Below, in pieces: positions 7,215-15,500 of a stretch of DNA of 64,000 nt; position 1 is the first letter of the stretch; every line of letters begins with the position of its first letter. Made by a program: the position numbers and the translations under genes. Source of the stretch: Methylocystis echinoides (lineage in GTDB: Bacteria; Pseudomonadota; Alphaproteobacteria; Rhizobiales; Beijerinckiaceae); NCBI RefSeq assembly GCF_027923385.1, contig NZ_BSEC01000004.1:124001-188000 (forward strand). Direction: 5' to 3'. The notes under the pieces are model-generated. The model searched no databases and was not told the origin of the DNA. It saw only the letters and a program-made list of their open reading frames with translations.

Positions 7215-9653
7215 TCAGTAGGTGAACTTGATGCCGCCGTATATGCCGGTCGGCGGGCCGAGCGAGACCATGCGCGGGTTGGTGTAGGTCAGGAAGGCGA
7301 TGTCATTCGTGTCAAACCACGTGCCGAAGGTGCGGGCCCGGGTATTGGTGATATTCTCGAATAGGCCGTAGACCTGCAGGTTCGGCGTGATCTGATAGGA
7401 GGTCCGCAGGTTCAGCATGGCGTAGGATGGAAGCCTCGCCCCGATGTTGATCTCATCGCCGCGGATGTAGGAGCCGGCCGTGTATTGCACGTCCGCACCC
7501 ACTCTCCACTGCGGAGTGACCGCATAGTCAGCGCCGGCCTTGAAGCGGTGCGGCGCGACCGACGACAGATTCGCGCCCGGCGTCACCGCGATCGAGCCAT
7601 TGCCATAGAGTTGCGCCAGCGGATTGTCGGGCGCTCCGAGCACGATGTGCGAGCGGAACGTGGCGACCGTCATCGTATAGTTCGCGTAGGCAGAGAGGCG
7701 CTCGTCCGTATAACGCAGCGCAACTTCCACGCCCTCGCGCCGCGTCGAGCCGGCGTTGGTAAAGTAGCCGCGACCGTTGATGGTGCTCGGCACCGCGAGA
7801 ATGTCGTTGAAATTGTTCGTGCGGAAAATACCGCCGCTCCAGGTCAGGACGCCAGGCAAATAATCTCCCGCAGCGGGCAAGACCTTGGGGATTTCGACCG
7901 TGCCGCGCATGCCGAATTCCGTCGTGTTCGACTCCACCTGCTTGAGCGGCGGATCGGCGACAAGGAAGGTGTCGATGAGGCAGGGACGCGCCGGATCGGA
8001 GCAGCCGAGTTCGAGCGGCGTCGGCGCGCGATTGGCTTCCGAATAGCTGCCGTAGGCGAAAGTGTTCGACAGAACCTCATAGGTCGCGCCTGCGACCGGA
8101 TTGATGCGCGTAAACACGTCGGCGCCGTTCAAGGCCGTGCCGCGCAGGTCGTGAAGGCTGATCCCCGCGCGGTTGAAGCGCGCCCCGGCGGTGATCTTCA
8201 GCCGGTCGGTCACGTCGAGCGTGTCGAGCGCATAGACGCCGAGATAGGAATTGCCGGCCGTGACGTTGACCGGCGCGACCCCGCTCGCCAGCTCGTCGAC
8301 GTAGTAGTTAATGCCGATCACGGAGAGGGTGGGGGGGATGATCCCCAGCTCCTGGTTCGCGGCGAAATACGACCAGCCCTGGTCCAGGCTGGCGCCGAAG
8401 GTGATCTTGTTGTGGAAGCCGAAATAAACGTCGTCGTTGGCCGCCTGCACTGTGCCGCCGATGGTGCGCGACCTAGTCCAAGTGCGGTCGATGGCGCCGA
8501 GCTGAACCTGGCCGTTGAAGAAATTCGGGATGGAGGTCGGATCGCCGAGATCGTTTTCGCAGAAGAGTTCCGGAGCTTCTCCCGGCTCCGGCGGTTCGCA
8601 CTCGAACTCGGTCGTGTTGCCATCGACGCGGGCCTGACTGAAGGCGCGGTAATGGACGTCGCCGAAGAGCTTCCACGTCGGGCTCGCCTGCACATTGCCG
8701 TTCAGGTCGAACATCGACAGGGTGTTTTTCTGCGACTGGGGCACCGTGTAGACGGCCCAGGGATCGCGGGCGACGTCCTCGACCGCCGTCGGGCCCGTGC
8801 CGTTGATCTTGTTGCCGGCGAGAGTGACGTTGGCGTGAATCTCGGCGCTGTCGCCGCGATAGCCGACATCGCCGTAGAGGCGCTTGATGTGGGCTCCGGA
8901 GAAATAGCGGTAGCCGTTGTCGCCGAGCGCCTCCATGGCGAGATAGGCGGCGTAGGGACCGGACTGTATGCCGAACTGGCCATAGCCTTGCCGGCGGCCC
9001 CGGCTGCCGCCGCGCCCGTCGATCTCGAGGCCCTGCCACGTGAAGCCGTTCTTCATATCGAGGACAACGGCGCCGCCGATGGCGTTGAGGCCGAAAAGCG
9101 GGTTGCCGGTGACGACGGTGGAGCGGTCGATGGCGATACTGGGAATCATGTCCCAATAAACATTGTCGCCCCAGGCCTCGTTGATGCGGATGCCGTTCTG
9201 ATAGACGGCGAGGCCCTGCGGCGTGCCGGCGATGGGCGAGGCAACGAAGCCGCGGAAGTCCACTTCCGGCTGAAGCGGATTGCCGGCCACGTCATTGACG
9301 CTTATGCCCGGTGACTGCCGAAAGAGATTCTCGGAGAATTCAAAGCCGCGGGTCTTTTGCAACTCCTTCGAAGACAGCGTGTAGGTGGCCGACGGGACTG
9401 CATATTGGATGACGACAGGAGAAACCTCGGCAGGCTCCAGGGCCGGCGACGCCGCTGAGGGGGCGGGCGTGTCTCGCGCGGCGACAGGTCGACTGGGGCC
9501 CTGCGCGGCGGAGGGCCTCGCAGGGCGCGGCGTCGTAGAGCGGAGCGGCGCGCCGCCAACTTCAATGGTCGGGAGCGTTTGCTGGGCCAATGCGCCGTTT
9601 GACACAATCGCGATCCCAAGCGCCACTAATGAGACTTGTTTCTTTGCAGCCAT
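7215..9653 (-). CDS. TonB-dependent outer-membrane receptor, LutH-like by context
   Basis: 812 residues: a signal peptide (MAAKKQVSLVALGIAIVSNG, cleaved near ALAQ), a Pro/Ala-rich linker, a plug domain of about 110 residues starting near YTLSSKELQKTRG and containing VDFRGF and NPLFGLNAIGGAVVLDM, then a 22-strand type barrel ending in GGIKFTY with a terminal aromatic residue. It imports a metal or metal complex across the outer membrane using TonB energy. Its neighbours (lanmodulin-like gene, PQQ-system binding protein, mxa, pqqA) suggest lanthanide or a lanthanide chelate as substrate. This is inference from context; copper or iron complexes are alternatives. Confidence 0.85.
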   Translation of the reverse strand: MAAKKQVSLVALGIAIVSNGALAQQTLPTIEVGGAPLRSTTPRPARPSAAQGPSRPVAARDTPAPSAASPALEPAEVSPVVIQYAVPSATYTLSSKELQKTRGFEFSENLFRQSPGISVNDVAGNPLQPEVDFRGFVASPIAGTPQGLAVYQNGIRINEAWGDNVYWDMIPSIAIDRSTVVTGNPLFGLNAIGGAVVLDMKNGFTWQGLEIDGRGGSRGRRQGYGQFGIQSGPYAAYLAMEALGDNGYRYFSGAHIKRLYGDVGYRGDSAEIHANVTLAGNKINGTGPTAVEDVARDPWAVYTVPQSQKNTLSMFDLNGNVQASPTWKLFGDVHYRAFSQARVDGNTTEFECEPPEPGEAPELFCENDLGDPTSIPNFFNGQVQLGAIDRTWTRSRTIGGTVQAANDDVYFGFHNKITFGASLDQGWSYFAANQELGIIPPTLSVIGINYYVDELASGVAPVNVTAGNSYLGVYALDTLDVTDRLKITAGARFNRAGISLHDLRGTALNGADVFTRINPVAGATYEVLSNTFAYGSYSEANRAPTPLELGCSDPARPCLIDTFLVADPPLKQVESNTTEFGMRGTVEIPKVLPAAGDYLPGVLTWSGGIFRTNNFNDILAVPSTINGRGYFTNAGSTRREGVEVALRYTDERLSAYANYTMTVATFRSHIVLGAPDNPLAQLYGNGSIAVTPGANLSSVAPHRFKAGADYAVTPQWRVGADVQYTAGSYIRGDEINIGARLPSYAMLNLRTSYQITPNLQVYGLFENITNTRARTFGTWFDTNDIAFLTYTNPRMVSLGPPTGIYGGIKFTY

Positions 9654-9795
9654 TTTTCAACCCGACTAACTTTCGATGCGTTCGGCGCAATATAGCCGCT
9701 CGGATTCACGATTTCGCCCTGACAGGCTCCAAGCTAAAAAACAAACCCATCGTGTTGCTTTCAGGACACGGTTTTCCATGTAAAATGAAGGGGTT

Positions 9796-9831
9796 GGGAA
9801 GTTTTCCCGGCCGACGCCGGGAAAACTTCCC
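9796..9831. repeat. Perfect 16-bp hairpin upstream of the receiver-only gene
   Basis: GGGAAGTTTTCCCGGC and its exact complement are separated by the four bases CGAC. It lies 142 bases upstream of the TonB receptor start and 25 bases before the ATG at 9857. It has no T-run. It could be a regulatory RNA hairpin in the leader of the receiver gene, or a protein-binding palindrome between the two divergent genes. Confidence 0.6.
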
Positions 9832-9856
9832 GTCAGCCATTTCTCGAGGTTCAAGC

Positions 9857-10291
9857 ATGCGAATACTCGTTATCGATCAGCCAATTATTGTCTCGGGAAT
9901 CTCAGCGATGATTGGGGATGAACTCCACGTGGAACTAATCCATGCGAGTGATATCTTGAATGGGCTTGCCGCGTTTCGCCTTCGTAAACCGGAAGTCACA
10001 ATAGCTGGAATGGCCGTCAATGGGGCCTCAGGCTTGGAGCTTACCCGGAAAATTCTCGAAATTGATCCGAATGCGCGAGTCATATTGCTTGGTATGAGCG
10101 ACGATCCGATTTTTTTAGGACGGGCAATGGAGGTTGGCGCGCACGCATATCTCAAGAAGACTGATGATCCCTATCTACTCTTCCACGCCTTGTTAGAAGC
10201 TACAGTAAGAGAAGCAGGTTCGAAGTCCCTCCCCGCAAATGCGGATGCGCGATGCGCTCGCCTTCGCGACCTTCGGATATCCGCCGGGTGA
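9857..10291 (+). CDS. Degenerate receiver-only protein, truncated
   Basis: About 120 residues align along their whole length with the receiver of the regulator at 2953-3585 (MRILVIDQP, NGASGLEL, MSDDP, GAHAYLKKTDDP). The phospho-acceptor Asp is replaced by Gly (AGMAVNG where the other has LDINLPG), one Asp of the acidic pair is missing, and the Thr before MND is Gly. The helix-turn-helix domain is gone: after about residue 121 the sequence is foreign (AREAG then SKSLPANADARC). It is either a phosphorylation-independent receiver or a decayed paralog cut off by the rearrangement at about 10,215. Confidence 0.6.
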   Translation: MRILVIDQPIIVSGISAMIGDELHVELIHASDILNGLAAFRLRKPEVTIAGMAVNGASGLELTRKILEIDPNARVILLGMSDDPIFLGRAMEVGAHAYLKKTDDPYLLFHALLEATVREAGSKSLPANADARCARLRDLRISAG

Positions 10292-10690
10292 GCGTGCGCG
10301 CGAGACGCTCGCCGGGCTCGTCGGCGCGCGCCTCTGCCGGCTCGACGCGCTCGTCGCCGACATCAACTAGGAGCTGAAAGGGCGCCCTTACGAGATCGTC
10401 TTCGTCGGGGGCGGCGTTTAGTTTCGCACGCGCCCGCGCCATGCCGGGACGCTTCGCGCGCTCGCCGGAACGAAAGACGCGGGGCCGCCGTCTTTCACGA
10501 AACTCGAAACGCTGGCGCTCTCCGCTATCGCCTTTCAGCAGCCGATCTCCCGCTCCGGTCTGTCGCGCCTAGCCGGACACGACGTCAGCAGCGACATCTC
10601 GGCCGGTTGAAGAGTAACGACGTCATCGCCCCCTGCCTGCTCGCGCCTCGGCCCGGCGCGCCGATCGCTTGGGTGACGACGCAAAGGTTT
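10235..10690 (+). pseudogene. Decayed scpB-like gene (segregation/condensation protein B)
   Basis: Pieces of one protein are readable in changing frames: MRDALAFATFGYPPGERAR, a stop codon after LVADIN, then ELKGRPYEIVFVGGG, then TKLETLALSAIAFQQPISRS and LSRLAGHDVSSDIS, and after a further frame change SNDVIAPCLLAPRPGAPIA and WVTTQRFLEV. This order matches ScpB, a winged-helix partner of the SMC chromosome-condensing complex (ALSAIAYQQP is a typical ScpB string). At least one stop codon and two frame changes show that it is not functional. It ends where the NikR-like fragment begins. Confidence 0.6.
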
Positions 10691-10951
10691 CTCGAAGTCT
10701 TGAGGAAACTCGTGCATGACCATCATGCCCATGCCGACATATCGATTGCTACGCTGCACGTTCATCTTGATGCTGAGTCCTGCCTAGAAGTTTCTCTCCT
10801 CAAGGGACAGAAAGCGGAAGTTGAGCACTTCGCCAGCCACTTGATTGGGGAACGTGGCGTCCGTTACGGCCAGCTTGTCGTGGTGCCTGCCAACCTAGAA
10901 GACGCAGGCGAAAAACAGTCGATTCCAGGCGCACACAGTCACTCTCATTAA
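10691..10951 (+). pseudogene. NikR-like regulator, C-terminal metal-binding fragment
   Basis: The frame reads HDHHAHADISIATLHVHLD, ESCLEVSLLKG, HLIGERGVRYGQLVVVP and ends in a His-rich tail. This is the ACT-like nickel-binding domain of the ribbon-helix-helix repressor NikR; the nickel ligands (His, HxH, Cys) are present. The N-terminal DNA-binding domain is absent: upstream the frame runs straight into the scpB fragment, giving a chimeric frame open from 10607. It could still be translated as a small metal-binding protein, but it is more likely debris. Confidence 0.55.
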
Positions 10952-11221
10952 AATTCCTCGGCCTCTCGGCGCTGGACTACAATCCCATTTTCACGACACC
11001 GGCCATATTAGCGAAGGAGCGGCGATTTGTTTTGAACCGGCACTATGGCTCAGGGATTCATGCGAGAGTGTCCTCCTGATCGCCTGGCGTGAGATCTGTC
11101 GGAGATATGGAATCTTCGCTCATCCTGGGCCGGTTAGAATAGAGAGTTACAGTAGGGATTGTTTTTCGGTGACGGTTGAGGACCGAGAGAGGGGCTCTCG
11201 GGGTCGTCGCGGAGACAATCA

Positions 11222-11740
11222 ATGACTCAGGTGGAAATCTTGGACAGGGCTCGCGGCCGTGATAGCGGCTATAAGGTGGACGCAAGCCGAGGCGAGCGTA
11301 TTGGCCGCGTGTCGTCCGAATGGTTTTCCAGGCCTTCGGACGAGCGTTATCTGTCCCTGTCGGATCTGTTCGCCGCCGTGCGTGGCCGTACCGAGCGCAG
11401 CCGCACGCGGACAATCGAGAGCGCCGCAATCCGAGTGGAAGCCAGCGGCGACGACGCCGAACGGCTTTTACTTGCAATGCCGGGTTCCGACAGTCCGGTC
11501 GCCATGACCCATTGGAGTTTCAGCCAGCTCGCGAGCCTCGTCGGCGCGCCATCGGCTTACCTTCGTCAGCTCCCGGCGCCACTGGCGGGGATCAATTTGC
11601 AATATGGGCTGACTTCGCACCGGGCCGAGCAGATCAAGACGCTCGAGATGGAAACCAATCGCGTCGAGCTGCGTGCCGTGACCGGCCCCGACTATGGCCG
11701 TTATCTAAACAGTCAAGCTGTCTCACCGGCTTTTCACTGA
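11222..11740 (+). CDS. DUF932 protein, C-terminally truncated
   Basis: 172 residues matching the N-terminal half of the DUF932 family (YLSLSDLFAAVRGRTERSRT, WSFSQLASLVGAPSAYLRQL, YGRYLNSQAV), plasmid- and phage-associated proteins normally about twice this long and often encoded near antirestriction genes. After NSQAV the expected domain is replaced by a few unrelated codons and a stop, so the gene is broken. The role of the family is not well established. It precedes the ArdC-type gene by 85 bases, which suggests an integrated plasmid or conjugative element. Confidence 0.6.
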   Translation: MTQVEILDRARGRDSGYKVDASRGERIGRVSSEWFSRPSDERYLSLSDLFAAVRGRTERSRTRTIESAAIRVEASGDDAERLLLAMPGSDSPVAMTHWSFSQLASLVGAPSAYLRQLPAPLAGINLQYGLTSHRAEQIKTLEMETNRVELRAVTGPDYGRYLNSQAVSPAFH

Positions 11741-11825
11741 TCTCATCCCAGCGACGTTGAGCCCGACGCCGTCCGCAAGTGGCGGCGGTCCCGTGCGCTC
11801 GCGTCGATCCCAAGGAGCCATCACG

Positions 11826-12800
11826 ATGTCTTCCAGGATACAGGCCGGAGCGCGTGCCGACGTTTACACGCGCATCACCGCCGAGATCATTGCAGCAATC
11901 GAAGTAGGTGCAAGTGATTGGCGCGCGCCGTGGTTCCACAACGGAACCAGCGCCGCCTGTCCGACCAACGTCGCATCGAACAAGCGCTATCGCGGTATCA
12001 ACACGGTGGCGCTGTGGGTCGCAGCCAAGGCCAACGGTTACAGCGATGGCCTGTGGGGCACCTATCGGCAATGGCAGGACGCCGGAGCGCAGGTGCGCAA
12101 GGGCGAACGCTCGACCACCGTCGTGCTGTGGAAGCAAATCGCTTCGTCCGACTCGGCGGATGACGATGACGGCGACGACAGCGGCCGTGTTCGGATGTTC
12201 GCCCGAGCCTTCTCGGTGTTCAACATCGCGCAGGTGGATGGATACGAACGTCCGCCGACGAGCATTTTGCCGGAGGAAGAGCGTCTGGCCCACGCCGAGG
12301 CCTTCATCGCCAACCTGGGAATCAAGACCGTGTTCGGCGGTTCGGACGCCTGCTACGCTCCTTCCTCGGACACGGTGTTCATGCCGGACTTCGCTTCTTT
12401 CCGGGATGCCGCGTCGTTCTACGGGGTCTGGCTGCATGAGAACGGCCACGCTTCCGGGGCAAAGCACAGGCTGGACCGCGATCTCTCGGGCCGGTTCGGC
12501 TCGGCTGCCTACGCGGCCGAGGAGTGCTGTGTGGAGATTCTCAGCGGACTTGTGCTTGCCGATCTCGGCATCGCCCACCATCCGCGCCCTGATCATGCCG
12601 CGTACATTGCCTCTTGGATCAAAGTATTGAAGGACGACCCCCGCGCCGTCTTCACGGCTGCCGGCAAGGCACAGCAGGCAGCCGACTGGATGCACGAACA
12701 GCAACCTGCGCCCGCGTCATCCAACGTCACCGATGAGACGGAGGCGGGCCACCTTGCTTCTCTGTTCTCGTCGGCGCGTTGTAGCAAAGCGCGAACCTGA
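11826..12800 (+). CDS. ArdC-type antirestriction protein (ssDNA-binding domain plus zincin)
   Basis: 324 residues: an N-terminal single-stranded-DNA-binding domain (VYTRITAEIIAAIEVG, WRAPWFHNGTSAACPTNV, YRGINTVALW) and a C-terminal zinc-metallopeptidase-like domain with HENGH (an HExxH motif), then KHRLDRDLSGRFGSAAYAA. ArdC proteins come in with conjugative DNA and protect it from host restriction; both family domains are complete here. Only the last 25 or so residues look foreign, because the gene runs into a junction with the oppositely oriented recombinase cluster near 12,745. Start ATG 11826 begins the family N-terminus MSSRIQ. Confidence 0.8.
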   Translation: MSSRIQAGARADVYTRITAEIIAAIEVGASDWRAPWFHNGTSAACPTNVASNKRYRGINTVALWVAAKANGYSDGLWGTYRQWQDAGAQVRKGERSTTVVLWKQIASSDSADDDDGDDSGRVRMFARAFSVFNIAQVDGYERPPTSILPEEERLAHAEAFIANLGIKTVFGGSDACYAPSSDTVFMPDFASFRDAASFYGVWLHENGHASGAKHRLDRDLSGRFGSAAYAAEECCVEILSGLVLADLGIAHHPRPDHAAYIASWIKVLKDDPRAVFTAAGKAQQAADWMHEQQPAPASSNVTDETEAGHLASLFSSARCSKART

Positions 12801-13081
12801 ACGTGCTGAGCGGTCACGTTCTCCCGATCACGCCGCTGCCGCTCCACGTCAACCTGCGGGGGACGGGGCTCATCAGGCCGAGATAGCTTCGCCGTCTCGG
12901 CCGCCTCCCGCAGTTCCGTGAGTATGGCCGGAGCACGATTCACGGTTGCGTGGCTGACACCCGCTTCCCGTGCCAGATCGGCGACCGTCAGGCGGCCCTC
13001 CGACCTGAACGCCTTCCCTGAGACAAGACGGGTGAGCGCTTCGCGAAGCGCTCCCTCGGTTGAAGTGCTGACAGGCTTCAC
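12593..13081 (-). CDS. DUF6262-type helix-turn-helix protein of a recombinase trio, C-terminus replaced
   Basis: Starting at GTG 13081 (overlapping the recombinase stop as GTGA), the protein has VADLAREAGVSHATVNR, a helix-turn-helix, followed by a basic coiled segment (ERQRRDRENVTAQHVQVRAL). Such small proteins are the third gene of Tn554-like transposons, after two tyrosine recombinases. After about 110 residues the sequence becomes the antisense of ardC, so the natural end is missing. The protein would still be made with a foreign tail of about 50 residues. Function of the family in transposition is accessory and inferred. Confidence 0.55.
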   Translation of the reverse strand: MKPVSTSTEGALREALTRLVSGKAFRSEGRLTVADLAREAGVSHATVNRAPAILTELREAAETAKLSRPDEPRPPQVDVERQRRDRENVTAQHVQVRALLQRADENREARWPASVSSVTLDDAGAGCCSCIQSAACCALPAAVKTARGSSFNTLIQEAMYAA

Positions 13082-15216
13082 GAGCGTTCCCCCAGCAGCG
13101 GCGCTATCAGCTTGCGCATTCGGTCCCGGTCCTGCAGGATCGCGGTCCGCTGCACGTTCGACAATCGCTTCTCTTCCAGCATCGTCTCGGCGTGCGCGAT
13201 CGCGGCCTGCCATGGCGGCAGATGACGACGGGCAATGCAGGAGTTCGGGCAGCGGTCTGGGGCGCAGTTCGACAAGATGGGCCGGCTCTCCGAGCCTGTC
13301 GACCGGCCAAGACAAAGCGCGGTCGCCGGCTCGAAAAAGCAGTCGTTCAGATAGCCGACGTGCAGCGTGCGCGCGAAATGAGCGAGCATCGCCTTCACCC
13401 GTTTGCCGTCTGCGATCATGCCCCGCAGGGGGCCGATCTCCTGTGCAACACGGTCGATCTCGTGCTTCACCCGGGAAGCGCCGGGGCCGACAAGCCACTC
13501 GCCACGCTGCGCCGCTTCGTAATGCGCAACGATGTCGTCGAGCTGTCCCAGATGATGTTCCTGCTCCACCTCCTGGCGGAAGGCGGAAGCCGACGATCCG
13601 GCATAGCCGTCGAACATTGCGACAGAGGCATGCTTGTACTGGATCTTGCCGGCGACCACGCCGAACGGCCGGTTGGCGATGTACCGGGCCACGGTTCGCC
13701 GGAACTGCCGTGTGTTGAAGATCCAACTCCGTCCTTCAACAAGCGGGATTGTCGGCTCGTCCGGCGCGCCGAAGCGCTCGTCCAGATGCTCGCGATACCG
13801 ATTGATCTGCCGCACCACAGGGCACGCCACGATCGAGCGCAACGGCGCGATGCAGAACGATCCAGATGCCGTCGTCCTTGCGCCGCGGTCTGTGCCTTGC
13901 CGCCAAACGCTCGGCGATCTCCACGGCGCGGCCGACCGGCTCGATCGTCACCCATTCCTCCGGGTCCCCGCGCTCCTGCCAATCCTTGTAGACGACGCTG
14001 CGTATCGTCAATCGTTCGATGATGCCGTCGGCGCTACGTTTGCGCTGAAGGCAACCGGACTGCATGGCCTGAATTTCACTGTCGCGCATGCCGGTCAGAT
14101 AGGCGCACAAGATGTAGGCGGCGGTCTGAAGCTGGCGTTCCTCGTGTGCCAGCACAAAGGCATCGAAGCGCGACCGCCATGGTTGGCCGCTGTCAGGATC
14201 GTTGGAGATCGGCGTGTCCATGCCGCCTTGCTCGACACCGAGTTCGTTCACAGCGTCGAGAAGCAGGCCATAGGCCGTCTTGTTCTGGATGAGGTTGGTG
14301 GTATGCACGCCGCTTTGCAACGAGATCAATCGGATGTTCAGACATGGCCGTCGAGCCGCTGGTCGAGCGCGATCGCATCACAGATACCACCCATGCGCTC
14401 GGGCTCGTTCCAGACGGGAATGCCTCGCCCCGCTTGCCGTCGCCGCTCGATCCAGTCCGCGAGCCGGCCTTCGACGCTGCCGCGCCGGGCATAGCGCGGG
14501 CGCGCTGCATAGGCGACCTCAAGGGAATCAAGTTCGTCGCGAGCAGCGAGGATATCGGTCGAGAACAGCTCGACATAGCGCAGCGACCAGCGCAGCAATC
14601 CGCCGATCACCGGCTCGGGAATGCGGGGCGTCATGTTCTCATATGGCCGGCCGCCGCAGCCGGCTACCTTGAAGATCGGCGTTCCGTTCCAGGGCACGAA
14701 GTCGAGACCACCATGGGTCAGGAAGCGTGCGAGCCGGTGAAGCTGGGCGGCCGGTCTGAGGCAGGCGCCAACACGTGTCGGCAACACGGAACGCTTCTTC
14801 TGGAGAGCGAGGTAGGCGTCGAGCAGATCCTGATCGATGAGCGCGGCATCGAACCGGCCCTCTCGTTCCCGAACGAACGCCATGAACTGGCGTAGGGTGG
14901 CAAGCGCTGCCCGCGCGCTCAACGGCCGCAGCCGTCCCGTGCGATCCGGAAGACGTTCGTTGAGCCAGGCGAAGATGTATTCCTTGGCCGTCAGCCTCTC
15001 CACCGGACAGACAATGTCGGTGAAGTCGATCGTGCGGAATGCATTGCGCGCCGTGACATGGAAGATTACCGGATCGAGATCCCATACATCGTCGCCGAAG
15101 CGTGAGAGCGTCTTCCGATCGGTCCCCTCCTTGAGCTTCATCGAGCAGAGCACGATGTCGCTGGGGCTGCGTATCGCCGACGGTATGGTGGCTTTGACGC
15201 GGTTCGTCGCCGTCAC
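13078..15216 (-). pseudogene. Large tyrosine recombinase of a Tn554-like trio, two frameshifts
   Basis: Starting at GTG 15216 and equivalent to about 710 codons, one recombinase is spread over three frames. The N-terminal arm and core-binding part (FTDIVCPVERLTAKEYIFAW) ends at a stop at 14338; the catalytic start with the first Arg (AYLTGMRDSEIQAMQ) is in the frame 14329-13736; the rest, with RRTVARYIANRPFG, YKHASVAMFDGYAG carrying the late His and Tyr, is in the frame 13842-13078. Breaks lie near 14,335 and near 13,850. The protein would cut and rejoin DNA for transposon movement, but is not made whole unless the breaks are sequencing errors. Both ends overlap neighbouring genes by GTGA. 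Confidence 0.65.
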
Positions 15217-15494
15217 TGTGTCGTTGCCTCTACCGGCAGATAGAGGACCGGCGGCCCTTCTGCTCCGATCCGTGTCCGGGCCGCTTCCACGATCCGGGGT
15301 GGAAAAGCGGGCAGAATCTGCTTCGTGACGCGGTGCCAGGGGCGGCCGAACTTGATCGACCACTCGGCGGCGTCGAGGACGGCGCGCTGATCGGTCATGA
15401 AGGACTGGAATGCAATAAGGGCCGGAAGCTTGCGTTCTGTGTGTCGGGAGCCATCTTGGCTTGAGAATTTCCGATTCGAAATCAAAAAAGCCAT
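15213..15494 (-). CDS. First gene of the recombinase trio, 5' end lost to the ISL3 element
   Basis: The frame ends at 15213 and its stop overlaps the GTG of the large recombinase, so it is the preceding gene of the same operon. The readable protein has basic and aromatic content (EWSIKFGRPWHRVTKQ) but no catalytic motif. It begins only seven bases inside the ISL3 boundary at 15501, so the upstream part was removed when that element arrived. In complete elements of this type the first gene encodes another tyrosine recombinase. I cannot confirm the family from this fragment. Confidence 0.4.
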   Translation of the reverse strand: MAFLISNRKFSSQDGSRHTERKLPALIAFQSFMTDQRAVLDAAEWSIKFGRPWHRVTKQILPAFPPRIVEAARTRIGAEGPPVLYLPVEATTQ

Positions 15495-15500
15495 GATACG

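Noticed and set aside
7485..9314. Open frame of 609 codons on the plus strand
   Set aside because: It is antisense to the TonB receptor gene, Arg/Val-rich and without family features; the minus-strand gene has signal peptide, plug and barrel.
11634..12704. Open frame of 356 codons on the minus strand
   Set aside because: Antisense of the ArdC-type gene, which has both family domains in the plus strand.
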